The translations under genes and the position numbers were made by a program. DNA of 64,000 nucleotides, taken from assembly GCF_024451105.1 (NCBI RefSeq), contig NZ_JANGEY010000001.1, forward strand, positions 310,001 through 374,000, written 5' to 3'. How positions within the stretch are numbered: position 1 is the stretch's first letter; each line of letters opens with the position of its first letter. The notes below the pieces were generated by a model. It saw nothing but the letters and a program-made list of their open reading frames with translations. It had not been told where the DNA came from and did no database searches. This DNA comes from Stutzerimonas stutzeri (GTDB taxonomy: Bacteria; Pseudomonadota; Gammaproteobacteria; Pseudomonadales; Pseudomonadaceae). Shown in pieces: positions 33,964 through 43,251 of this stretch.

Positions 33964-36093
33964 ATGCACACCCTGTTCCTCGCTCCCACCGGCTTCGGCG
34001 GTGGTCTCAACTCCGTCAGCCTCGGCCTGATCCGCGCCCTCGAGCAGGCCGGCCTGAAGGTCGGCTTCTTCAAGCCGATCGCCCAGCCCTTCCCGATCGA
34101 CCAGGGCCAGGAGCGCTCCTGCCTGCTGGTCGAGCGCACCCTGAACCTGGCCAGCCCCGAGCCGCTGCCGCTGGAGCAGGTCGAGCGCCAGCTGGCCGAC
34201 GGCGAACTGGACCTGCTGCTCGAGGAAGTGGTCAGCCGCTTCCAGCAGGCCTCCGCCGGCAAGGACGTGGTGATCGTCGAAGGCATGGTGCCGACCCGCG
34301 GCTCCGACTACGCCGCACGGATCAACGCCCAGCTGGCCAAGAGCCTGGACGCCGAGGTGATCCTGGTCGCCGCCCAGGGCAGCGACAGCCTCAAGCAGCT
34401 GGCCGAGCGCATCGAGATCCAGGCGCAGATGTTCGGCGGAGCCAGGGACGCCAAGGTGCTCGGCACCATCCTCAACAAGGTCGACAGCGACGAGGGCGTG
34501 CCGGCCTTCGTCGAGGCCCTCAAGCAGCAGCTGCCGCTGCTCGGCAGCGAGACCTTCCAGCTGCTCGGCGCCGTGCCGTTCGCCGCCGAGCTCAACGCCC
34601 TGCGCACCAGCGACGTCGCCGAGGCTCTCGGCGCCCGCGTGCTGAGCGCCGGCGAAGCCACCCAGCGCCGCGTGGAGAAGATCATCCTCGCCGCGCGCAC
34701 CGTGCCGAACATGGCGCACCTGCTGCAGCCGGGCGTGCTGGTGGTCACCCCGGGCGACCGCGACGACATCATCCTCGCCGCCTGCCTGGCCTCGCTGAAC
34801 GGCGTCAAGCTGGCCGGTCTGCTGCTGACCGGCGACTTCGGTCCGGACCAGCGCATCCTCGAGCTGTGCAAGGCCGCGCTGGACGGCGGCCTGCCGCTGC
34901 TGGGCGTGGCCACCGGCTCCTTCGACACCGCCAGCAACCTGTCCGGCCTGAACAAGGAAACCCCGGCCGACGACATCGAGCGCGCCACCCGCGTCACCGA
35001 GCACGTCGCCCGGCACCTGCACCCGGAGTTCCTGCACACCCGCTGCAGCCTGCCGCGCGAGCTGCGCATGTCGCCGGCGGCGTTCCGCTACCAGCTGGTC
35101 AAGCGCGCCCAGGACGCCAACAAGCGCATCGTCCTGCCCGAAGGCGACGAGCCGCGCACCGTGCGCGCCGCCGCCATCTGCCAGGAGCGCGGCATCGCCC
35201 GCTGCGTGCTGCTGGCCAAGCCGGAAGCCGTCGAGGCGGTGGCCCGCGAGCAGGGCATCAATCTGCCGGCCGGCCTGGAGATCCTCGATCCGGAGGTGAT
35301 CGCCGAGCGCTACGTCGCGCCGATGTGCGAGCTGCGCAAGTCCAAGGGCCTCACTCCCGAGCAGGCCCGCGAGCAGCTCAAGGACACCGTGGTGATCGGC
35401 ACCATGATGCTGGCCCTCGACGAGGTCGACGGACTGGTCTCCGGTGCGGTGCACACCACCGCCAACACCATCCGCCCGGCCCTGCAGCTGATCAAGACCG
35501 CGCCGGGCTACAACCTGGTGTCCTCGGTGTTCTTCATGCTGCTGCCCGACCAGGTGCTGGTCTACGGCGACTGCGCGGTGAACCCCAACCCGAATGCCAC
35601 CGAGCTGGCCGAGATCGCCCTGCAGAGCGCCGAGTCCGCCGTGGCCCTGGGCGTCAACCCGCGCGTGGCGATGATCAGCTACTCGACCGGCAGCTCCGGC
35701 GCCGGCGCCGAGGTGGAGAAAGTCGCCGAGGCCACCCGCATCGCCCAGGAGCGTGCGCCGCAGCTGCCGATCGACGGCCCGCTGCAGTACGACGCCGCCT
35801 CGGTGCTCAGCGTCGGCAAGCAGAAGGCGCCGAACAGCAAGGTCGCCGGGCAGGCCACGGTGTTCGTGTTCCCCGACCTGAACACCGGCAACACCACCTA
35901 CAAGGCGGTGCAGCGCAACGCCAATTGCCTGAGCGTCGGCCCGATGCTGCAGGGCCTGGCCAAGCCGGTGAACGACCTGTCGCGCGGCGCGCTGGTGGAC
36001 GACATCGTCTTCACCATCGCCCTCACCGCCCTGCAGGCCGCCAGCCAGGCCGCGCAGAAGGCGGCCGCCCAGGGCGAGCTGATCGAGGCCTGA
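33964..36093 (+). CDS. pta: Phosphate acetyltransferase (long form)
   Basis: 709 residues. Converts acetyl-CoA + Pi to acetyl phosphate. Three parts are visible: an N-terminal BioD-like P-loop domain (LFLAPTGFGGGLNSVSLGLI), a central DRTGG domain (about 215-330) and the catalytic PTA_PTB domain (from about 370; KRIVLPEGDEPRTVRAA, MISYSTGSSGAGAEVEKV). This is the regulated long Pta found in E. coli and pseudomonads. AAGGAG precedes the ATG. Follows ackA. Confidence 0.98.
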   Translation: MHTLFLAPTGFGGGLNSVSLGLIRALEQAGLKVGFFKPIAQPFPIDQGQERSCLLVERTLNLASPEPLPLEQVERQLADGELDLLLEEVVSRFQQASAGKDVVIVEGMVPTRGSDYAARINAQLAKSLDAEVILVAAQGSDSLKQLAERIEIQAQMFGGARDAKVLGTILNKVDSDEGVPAFVEALKQQLPLLGSETFQLLGAVPFAAELNALRTSDVAEALGARVLSAGEATQRRVEKIILAARTVPNMAHLLQPGVLVVTPGDRDDIILAACLASLNGVKLAGLLLTGDFGPDQRILELCKAALDGGLPLLGVATGSFDTASNLSGLNKETPADDIERATRVTEHVARHLHPEFLHTRCSLPRELRMSPAAFRYQLVKRAQDANKRIVLPEGDEPRTVRAAAICQERGIARCVLLAKPEAVEAVAREQGINLPAGLEILDPEVIAERYVAPMCELRKSKGLTPEQAREQLKDTVVIGTMMLALDEVDGLVSGAVHTTANTIRPALQLIKTAPGYNLVSSVFFMLLPDQVLVYGDCAVNPNPNATELAEIALQSAESAVALGVNPRVAMISYSTGSSGAGAEVEKVAEATRIAQERAPQLPIDGPLQYDAASVLSVGKQKAPNSKVAGQATVFVFPDLNTGNTTYKAVQRNANCLSVGPMLQGLAKPVNDLSRGALVDDIVFTIALTALQAASQAAQKAAAQGELIEA

Positions 36094-36135
36094 TCCGCCC
36101 CGGCCGACGGAGCCCGGGGTTGGCGCAACGGTCGA

Positions 36136-36164
36136 TTGACCACCCGTCGCGCCAACCCTATACT
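36136..36164 (+). promoter_or_regulatory. tRNA-Leu promoter
   Basis: TTGACC (36136-36141), a 17-base spacer and TATACT (36159-36164) form a near-consensus sigma-70 promoter 11 bases upstream of the tRNA. A GC-rich discriminator (ccgcgg) follows, as in stable-RNA promoters. The -35 and spacer lie inside an inverted repeat (ggttggcgc near 36118 with gcgccaacc near 36150). Confidence 0.88.
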
Positions 36165-36175
36165 CCGCGGCCATT

Positions 36176-36262
36176 GCCTCGATGGCGGAATCGGTAGACG
36201 CAGCGGATTCAAAATCCGCCGCTGGCGACAGCGTAAGAGTTCGAGTCTCTTTCGGGGCACCA
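36176..36262 (+). tRNA. tRNA-Leu (anticodon CAA)
   Basis: 87 bases including an encoded CCA end. The acceptor stem gcctcga pairs with tcggggc. The D-arm is ggcggaatcggtagac, and the anticodon loop TTCAAAA reads CAA. There is a long variable arm (class II tRNA), and the T-loop is gttcgagtc. Reads UUG codons. It has its own promoter and terminator and is the only RNA gene recognised in the window. Confidence 0.96.
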
Positions 36263-36270
36263 CATAGTAG

Positions 36271-36296
36271 AAAAACCCGCTCAGGCGGGTTTTTTT
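36271..36296 (+). terminator. Rho-independent terminator after tRNA-Leu
   Basis: Stem acccgc / gcgggt with a short loop followed by TTTTTT, starting 9 bases after the CCA end; the A-run on the left side mirrors the T-run. Confidence 0.92.
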
Positions 36297-36326
36297 ACGC
36301 CTGCACCCCTTGCAAGCGAGCCCGCC

Positions 36327-36821
36327 ATGTCCAGACACCAGCTGCGCCCGCAGGGCGATTTCCCCCGCGCCGGCCTGACCCGCCGCCTGGCGGCGATGTT
36401 CTACGACTTCCTGCTCTGCGTGGCCATGGTCATGGTGGTCGGCCTGATCTACCAGCAGGGCATCCTGCGCCTGGTCTACGGCAGCGAGGAGCTGCTGGCC
36501 CTGTCCCAGGCCGGCGCCCTCGACAACGACCCGATCCTCGCCAGCCTGGTGCTGGTCTGCCTGTTCGCCTTCTTCGCCAAGTTCTGGACCCACAACGGCC
36601 AGACCCTCGGCATGCAGGTGTGGGGCGTGCGCATCCAGAACCGCGACGGCAGCGCCATCGACCTGTGGCAGGCGCTGCTGCGCTTCTTCATCGCCATCTT
36701 CTCCTGGCTGTTCTGCGGCCTCGGCTACCTGTGGATGCTCTGGGACAAGGACAGGCTGACCTGGCACGACCGCTACTCGGAAAGCGTCGTGGTGCAGCTG
36801 CCCAAGCGCAAGAAGGACTGA
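36327..36821 (+). CDS. RDD family membrane protein
   Basis: 164 residues. The RDD signature is at the first helix (AGLTRRLAAMFYDFLLCVAM), there are about three membrane segments, and NGQTLGMQVWGVRIQNRDGS is the conserved mid-domain motif. RDD proteins are small inner-membrane proteins; some have been linked to Na+(Li+)/H+ antiport, but function is mostly unknown. AGCC before the ATG is a weak ribosome site. It sits between tRNA-Leu and the lipoprotein gene. Confidence 0.88.
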   Translation: MSRHQLRPQGDFPRAGLTRRLAAMFYDFLLCVAMVMVVGLIYQQGILRLVYGSEELLALSQAGALDNDPILASLVLVCLFAFFAKFWTHNGQTLGMQVWGVRIQNRDGSAIDLWQALLRFFIAIFSWLFCGLGYLWMLWDKDRLTWHDRYSESVVVQLPKRKKD

Positions 36822-36888
36822 TCGCCTAGACTGCCGGCAGGCGCCGCCTGACGGCCTCTTCCGTCGGCGGACCGCCCGGAGGTCCGCC

Positions 36889-38277
36889 ATGCCCCCTTCG
36901 CCGCGCTGGCCCCTCGTGCCGGCCCTGCTCCTGCTGGCCGCCTGCGCGCAGCGTCCGGCGCCTGCCGTCGACGACTGCTCCGCACTGTTCGCCGCCTTCC
37001 ACGCGGCGACCGCCGCGCGACGCGACGCCCAGCAGCACCGCCTGAAGCGCTTCCCCGGCCTGCGCAGCGACCGCACCCTGGCCGCTCTCGGCACCGAGCT
37101 GCAGACACCCGCCGCACGTCGGCTGTGGCTGCAGCGTCTGGCCGCCAACGACCGTGCCGCCAGTGCCGTCGAGCGCGACAACCTCCCCGCAGCGCGGCGC
37201 GACGCAGCGCCCGCCGAGGCCGCCCTGGAAACCTGCCGGCGACGCCAGATCGAGCGCCTGGAAAGCGACCCTCGGGCCTTCGCCAGTGCCGTCGCCGACG
37301 CCCGCGTGCCCTCCGCCTACCGCCGCCGGGCGCGCGCCCTCGGCCTCTATCCGCTGGCCCGTCCCTTCTACCGCCGCACCATCGCCGCCTGGCAGGCCGA
37401 ATCCGCGGCACGGCAGGCGCCGGCCGACTCGGCCGCCTGGCTGACCCTGCGCCCGCCCGAGTCGGCCACCGCGGCTCCCGGAGCGCTGGTGCACGACGCC
37501 CTCGGCCTGCCGCAGCCCTCGGCCGAGCAGCTCGAGCGACTGTTCGCCCGCCATGCGCCGCAGTTGCGCATCGAACAGCGCGGGCCGGGCGACCGCCCCG
37601 GCGCTCCCTACTTCGCCGCCGACGGTCGGCGCCTGTTCGTCCACACCCCCGCCGCCTTTCTCCAGCACGGCTGGAGCCGGCTGGACGGCCGCTGGCACCT
37701 GCAACTGGTCTATCAGTGGTGGTTCCGCGAACGTCCTGCGCAGGGCTGGCCGGACATCTACGCCGGCGCGCTGGACGGCCTGCTCTGGCGGGCGACCCTC
37801 GACGCCCGCGGCAACGCCCTGCTCTACGACGCCATCCACCCCTGCGGCTGCTGGCACGCCTTCTTCCTGCCGGCGGACTCGCCGCTACGCTTCCGCCAAC
37901 CGGCCGGCGAGGAGCAACGTCAGGCCCGTCGCCTCGCCCACTCCGGCGGACAGGCGCCGACCCTGTGGCTCGGCGCCGGAGAACATGCCCTGCTGTGGGT
38001 GGACGGGCGCGATTCGCCCTGGCCGGCCGCCGTCTACCGTTTCGCCGCGCTCGACGAGCTGCGCAGCCTGCCCCACCCCGAGGGCCGGCGCAGCCTGTAC
38101 GGCCGCGACGGCCTGGTGCCCGGCACCCGGCGCCTGGAGCGCTGGCTGCTCTGGCCGTCGGGGGTGCGTTCGCCGGGCGCCATGCGCCAGTGGGGGCGGC
38201 ACGCCACGGCTTTCGTCGGCGAGGCGCACTTCGACGACCCGGACCTGCTCGGACGCTATTTCACACGGCCGGAATGA
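36889..38277 (+). CDS. Predicted lipoprotein of unknown function
   Basis: 462 residues; I do not recognise the family. The N-terminus is a lipoprotein signal with lipobox LAAC (Cys 19). After it come about 110 Ala/Arg-rich helical residues, then a region with many aromatic residues that looks globular: LVYQWWFRERPAQGWPDIY, LLYDAIHPCGCWHAFFLP, and TLWLGAGEHALLWVDGRDSP. The Trp-rich second half and the CGC motif may mark a binding or catalytic site. ATG 36889 follows GGAGGTCCGCC. Position beside lptG suggests, but does not show, an envelope role. Confidence 0.8.
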   Translation: MPPSPRWPLVPALLLLAACAQRPAPAVDDCSALFAAFHAATAARRDAQQHRLKRFPGLRSDRTLAALGTELQTPAARRLWLQRLAANDRAASAVERDNLPAARRDAAPAEAALETCRRRQIERLESDPRAFASAVADARVPSAYRRRARALGLYPLARPFYRRTIAAWQAESAARQAPADSAAWLTLRPPESATAAPGALVHDALGLPQPSAEQLERLFARHAPQLRIEQRGPGDRPGAPYFAADGRRLFVHTPAAFLQHGWSRLDGRWHLQLVYQWWFRERPAQGWPDIYAGALDGLLWRATLDARGNALLYDAIHPCGCWHAFFLPADSPLRFRQPAGEEQRQARRLAHSGGQAPTLWLGAGEHALLWVDGRDSPWPAAVYRFAALDELRSLPHPEGRRSLYGRDGLVPGTRRLERWLLWPSGVRSPGAMRQWGRHATAFVGEAHFDDPDLLGRYFTRPE

Positions 38278-38278
38278 A

Positions 38279-38302
38279 CGGGGCCGACGAAGGCCGGCCC
38301 CG
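38279..38302. terminator. Hairpin between the convergent lipoprotein gene and lptG
   Basis: cggggcc (38279-38285) pairs with ggccccg (38296-38302) directly after the plus-strand stop codon. No T-run follows, so it may act as a weak shared terminator for the two convergent genes. Confidence 0.45.
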
Positions 38303-38323
38303 GGGATGCAACGAGGAAGGGCG

Positions 38324-39385
38324 TCAGCCGGCGCGACGCAGCAGCCAGACCCCGGCCAGCGCGCAGATGCCCGCCGGCACCAGCACGGCAAACAGTGGCG
38401 AGAAACCGAACACCAGGCTGGACGGGCCGAGCAGATCCTGAGCGATACGGAACACGAAGCCGACCAGCACGCCGGTGAAGATGCGCTGGCCGAGGGTCAC
38501 CGAGCGCAACGGGCCGAAGATGAAGGAGATCGCCAGCAACACCAGGGTGGCGGTGACCAGCGGTTGCAGCACCTTGGTCCAGAACGCCAGCCAGTAGCGG
38601 CTGTTGTTCAGCCCCTGCTCGCCGAGATAGTGGATGTAGCCCCACAGGCCGGTGATCGACAGTGCATCCGGCGACAGCACCACAGTGCCGAGCAGTTGCG
38701 GACTCAGCTCGATGTCCCAGCGCTCCTCGGCGGTCCTCAGCACCTCGCTGCGATCGGCGTGCAGCACGGTGGTGGCGACGTCCTCCAGCTGCCAGTGGCC
38801 GCCCTCGTAGCGGGCGCGGCGGGCGAAGCTGGCGCTCAGCAGCACGCGCTGGTCGTCGAAGCGGTAGCGGGTCACGCCGAGCAGCACGCCGCTGGGCTGC
38901 ACCGAGTTGATGTGGATGTACTCGTTGCCCTGGCGGTGCCACAGGCCGCGCCGGGTGCTCTGCGCCTCGCCGCCTCCCTGGGCCAGCGAACGGCCGCTCT
39001 GCGCCAGGTTCTCGGTATGCGGCACCACGTACTCGCCGATCAGCACGCCGGCCAGCATCAGCACCAGCAGCGGCTTCATCACCGCCCAGACGATGCGCCC
39101 CAGCGACACCCCGGCGGCGCGCATGATGGTCAGCTCGCTGCTGCTGGCCAGGGTGCCGAGGCCGATCAGGCAGCCGATCAGCGCGGCCATCGGCAGCAGC
39201 TCGTAGAGCTGCGCCGGGGTGGTCAGCAGCACGTAGCGGGTCGCCTCGGCGAGGCCGTAGCCGCCGCCCAGATCGCCCAGCTCGTCGATGAAGGAGAACA
39301 GCAGGGCCAGGCCGACGATCACCCCCAGCACGGCGAGGATGGCGAGGAACACGCTGGTGCCGATGTAGCGGTCGAGGCGGCTCAC
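38324..39385 (-). CDS. lptG: LPS export ABC transporter permease LptG
   Basis: 353 residues of the YjgP/YjgQ family: six membrane helices with a large periplasmic beta-jellyroll domain between helices 3 and 4. It begins RLDRYIGTSVFLAILAVLGV and has LGTLASSSELTIMRAAGVSL in the coupling region. With LptF and LptB it extracts LPS from the inner membrane and feeds LptC-LptA. GTG 39385 overlaps the lptF stop as GTGA, with GGGGAGG upstream; the longer frame is lptF shadow. Confidence 0.97.
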   Translation of the reverse strand: MSRLDRYIGTSVFLAILAVLGVIVGLALLFSFIDELGDLGGGYGLAEATRYVLLTTPAQLYELLPMAALIGCLIGLGTLASSSELTIMRAAGVSLGRIVWAVMKPLLVLMLAGVLIGEYVVPHTENLAQSGRSLAQGGGEAQSTRRGLWHRQGNEYIHINSVQPSGVLLGVTRYRFDDQRVLLSASFARRARYEGGHWQLEDVATTVLHADRSEVLRTAEERWDIELSPQLLGTVVLSPDALSITGLWGYIHYLGEQGLNNSRYWLAFWTKVLQPLVTATLVLLAISFIFGPLRSVTLGQRIFTGVLVGFVFRIAQDLLGPSSLVFGFSPLFAVLVPAGICALAGVWLLRRAG

Positions 39386-40500
39386 GGGCGGACCTCCCCA
39401 TGGGCGCGGCGCGCCTGCCACCTCAGGCGCAGCGGCTCCCAGTAGAGCAGCAGCAGGCCGATGGCGAGGAACAGGCCGTGCACCCACCACAGGCCGAGGG
39501 CGACCGGCAGGCGGCCCTTCTCCAGTTGCCCGCGCATGGCGATCAGCAGCGCCAGGTAGGCCATGTACAGGAGGATCGCCGGCAGCAGCTTGAGGAAGCG
39601 TCCCTGGCGCGGATTGACCTGGGCCAGCGGCACCGCCAGCACGGTGACGACGAACACCAGCAGCGGGATCGACAGGCGCCACTGCAGCTCGGCCTGGTGA
39701 CGCAGGTTGTCGCTGCCGAACAGCTGCATGGTGGGGATGCCCTCGCGCTCGTTCAGCTCGCCGGCCACCTCCGGCTTGGGCAGCAGCACGCCGTAGCGCT
39801 CGTACTGGATCGCCCGGTAGTCGGCCTGGCCGGGCTGGCCGTCGTAGCGGTAGCCGTTCTCGAGGATCAGGTAGCGGCTGCCGTCGGGGAGGATCTCCTG
39901 GCGGCCGGTCTCGGCCACCAGCACACTGATGCCGCGCTTCCGGTCGCCGTCGCGCGACAGCTGCAGCTCGGAAATGAACACCCCGTCCAGCTCGCGGCGG
40001 TCGTCGGACAGGCGCTCGGTGTAGGTCACCCGCGAACCGCTCTTCAGCGACTGGAAGCGACCCGGCACCAGGGTGTCGAACTCGGTGAGGGCGGCCTGGC
40101 TATTGAGGATCTGCTCGACCCGGTTGACCCCCTGTGGCGCCAGCGCCAGGCTCAGCCAGGCCACCAGCAGGGCGACCAGCGCGGCCGGCGCCAGGGTGTA
40201 GGCGAGCAGCCGCTGACGGCTCATCCCGGCGGCCGACAACACGCTCATCTCCGACTCGAGGTACAGGCGTCCGTAGGCGAGCAGGATGCCGAGGAACAGC
40301 CCCAGCGGCAGGATCAGCTGCAGGAAGCCGGGCAGGCGAAAGCCCATGATCATGAACAGCACGCCCGGATCGAGCACGCCCTGGGCCGCCTGCGCCAGGT
40401 ACTTGATGAAGCGCCCGCTCATGATGATCACCAGCAGGACGGCGCTCACCGCACTGAGGGTCACCAGCACTTCGCGGGACAGGTAACGGAAGATGATCAA
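39382..40500 (-). CDS. lptF: LPS export ABC transporter permease LptF
   Basis: 372 residues, the partner of LptG. It begins with IIFRYLSREVLVTLSAVSAV, followed by LGILLAYGRLYLESEMSVLS with AAGMS in the coupling helix, and three C-terminal helices. The start is TTG at 40500 with GGAG upstream; no ATG gives a full first helix. Divergent from pepA, an arrangement shared by most gammaproteobacteria. Confidence 0.96.
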   Translation of the reverse strand: MIIFRYLSREVLVTLSAVSAVLLVIIMSGRFIKYLAQAAQGVLDPGVLFMIMGFRLPGFLQLILPLGLFLGILLAYGRLYLESEMSVLSAAGMSRQRLLAYTLAPAALVALLVAWLSLALAPQGVNRVEQILNSQAALTEFDTLVPGRFQSLKSGSRVTYTERLSDDRRELDGVFISELQLSRDGDRKRGISVLVAETGRQEILPDGSRYLILENGYRYDGQPGQADYRAIQYERYGVLLPKPEVAGELNEREGIPTMQLFGSDNLRHQAELQWRLSIPLLVFVVTVLAVPLAQVNPRQGRFLKLLPAILLYMAYLALLIAMRGQLEKGRLPVALGLWWVHGLFLAIGLLLLYWEPLRLRWQARRAHGEVRP

Positions 40501-40590
40501 ACCGGGACTACTCCAGGGTTGTCAGGCTCGGGCGGCAACGCTCAAACTAGCCGCCAGCCGCGCCGGCCGCGGAGGCACTGTGCCCGATGA

Positions 40591-42141
<1,551 letters not shown>

Positions 42142-42181
42142 GTCCCGCCCGGTCGGCGTTCGCGCCGGCCGGGGTCGACCG

Positions 42182-42601
42182 ATGAAGCGCATCGACTTCT
42201 ACATCCTGCCGAGCAGCGACGCCGAGGCGCGGCTGACCTACGCCTGTCGCCTGGCCGCCAAGGCCTGGCGCGAAGGGCACCGCATCTACCTCAACTGCCA
42301 GGCGCGGACGCAGGCCGAGGCGCTCGACGCACGCCTGTGGTCGTTCGCCGCCGCCAGCTTCGTGCCGCACCAACTGGCCGACGAAGGACCGGAGGCGCCG
42401 CTGCTGCTGGCCTGGGGGGGCGACGCTGGCGGCGAGCAGAGCCTGCTGATCAATCTGGCCGACAGCGTCCCGGCGTTCTTCGAGCGCTTCCCGCGCATCG
42501 CCGAGGTGGTCGACCAGGAGCCGCAGCGGCGGGCCGCCCTGCGCAGCAGTTACCGCTTCTACAAGGAACGCGGCTATGCTCCCACGCATCTGCACCTGTA
42601 A
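42182..42601 (+). CDS. holC: DNA polymerase III chi subunit
   Basis: 139 residues. Accessory clamp-loader subunit that binds single-stranded DNA-binding protein. It starts MKRIDFYILPSSDAEARLTY, with ACRLAAKAWREGHRIYLNC typical of HolC; FERFPRIAEVVD and RFYKERGYAPTHL close the domain. The pepA-holC-valS order is conserved in gammaproteobacteria. It lies 40 bases after pepA, presumably co-transcribed. Confidence 0.95.
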   Translation: MKRIDFYILPSSDAEARLTYACRLAAKAWREGHRIYLNCQARTQAEALDARLWSFAAASFVPHQLADEGPEAPLLLAWGGDAGGEQSLLINLADSVPAFFERFPRIAEVVDQEPQRRAALRSSYRFYKERGYAPTHLHL

Positions 42602-42615
42602 CGCGCGAGCCGCCG

Positions 42616-43008
42616 ATGGACACTCCGCCCAAACCCAGCCATCTGCCCGAATGGGCCAGTGACGAACTGCCGCTGCTGACCGAGACGGTCGGCGAACCGC
42701 CGATCCCGCTGCTCCGCGAGCCGTTGCTCCGCGAGCCGCCGCTCCGCGAGCCGCCGCTCCGGGAGCCGCAGGCCCCGCTGCCGCCACCGGACGGACGCGA
42801 GACGCCCCCGCCGGCGGCCGTCGCCCCGCGCCCGTCCGCCCCTCCCCCCAGGGGCGAGCCGCTGGCGCAGATCGAGCGCGAACTGCACGCCGCGGCGCAG
42901 TTGATCATGCAGGAAGTGATCGACGACTACATGCTGAAGATCGAGGCCGAGCTGCACCGCCGTCTGGAAGATCATCTGGCCAGCATCCTGCGCGCAGGAA
43001 GGCGCTGA
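42616..43008 (+). CDS. Proline-rich small protein between holC and valS
   Basis: 130 residues. The N-terminal part (1-85) is low-complexity, with four tandem copies of a P-(L/P)-L-R-E unit encoded by 15-bp repeats (42706-42765) and then a Pro/Ala-rich stretch. The C-terminal 45 residues (IERELHAAAQLIMQEVIDDY ... LHRRLEDHLASIL) form a likely amphipathic helix or coiled coil. Position between holC and valS matches a small protein found there in other pseudomonads. Function unknown. Confidence 0.75.
   Translation: MDTPPKPSHLPEWASDELPLLTETVGEPPIPLLREPLLREPPLREPPLREPQAPLPPPDGRETPPPAAVAPRPSAPPPRGEPLAQIERELHAAAQLIMQEVIDDYMLKIEAELHRRLEDHLASILRAGRR
42706..42765 (+). repeat. Four tandem 15-bp coding repeats
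   Basis: Units begin at 42706, 42721, 42736 and 42751, each ccg(c/t)(t/c)gctccg(c/g)gag with at most two changes from a neighbour. They encode P-L-L-R-E twice and then P-P-L-R-E twice. Copy number could vary by slippage without breaking the frame, because the unit is a multiple of three. Confidence 0.9.
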
Positions 43009-43020
43009 GCGGGAACACCA

Positions 43021-43169
43021 ATCCCCCCCAGCCCCCCTTTTGCAAAGGGGGGAGTGGGTCCGGTGGGTTGCTGATGCTCTGCTGACTTCCGATGCTCTGC
43101 TACTGACACCGGCCCGCCAAACACCACCAGACCATCCCCCCTTTGCAAAAGGGGGGGGGCAGGGGGGAT
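43021..43169. repeat. Palindromic element with about 33-bp terminal inverted repeats
   Basis: The left arm (43021-43053: atcccccccagcc ... ttttgcaaaggggg) is repeated in inverted orientation at 43135-43169 with one short length change in a G-run. The spacer has two copies of gatgctctgct. No coding capacity. It fills the 243-base gap between the proline-rich gene and valS and looks like a non-autonomous palindromic element. Confidence 0.75.
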
Positions 43170-43204
43170 TCCGCTCTACCCTACGCCCCTGCGCCGATCC
43201 CCGT

Positions 43205-43210
43205 TATACT
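43205..43210 (+). promoter_or_regulatory. Putative valS -10 element
   Basis: tatact lies 42 bases upstream of the valS ATG, directly after the palindromic element. No clear -35 is present at the correct spacing, so the palindrome may have altered the upstream promoter half. Confidence 0.5.
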
Positions 43211-43251
43211 TCGCGGTTTTCCGATCAGCCGCCGCAGGGGTCCCGCCGCGC

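Noticed and set aside
33676-36174. 832-codon minus-strand frame across pta
   Set aside because: Antisense to a clear pta gene; repetitive Gly/Ala/Leu/Gln translation typical of shadows in GC-rich DNA.
43205-43251. A full valS promoter with -35
   Set aside because: Only the -10 is convincing; no -35 at acceptable spacing.
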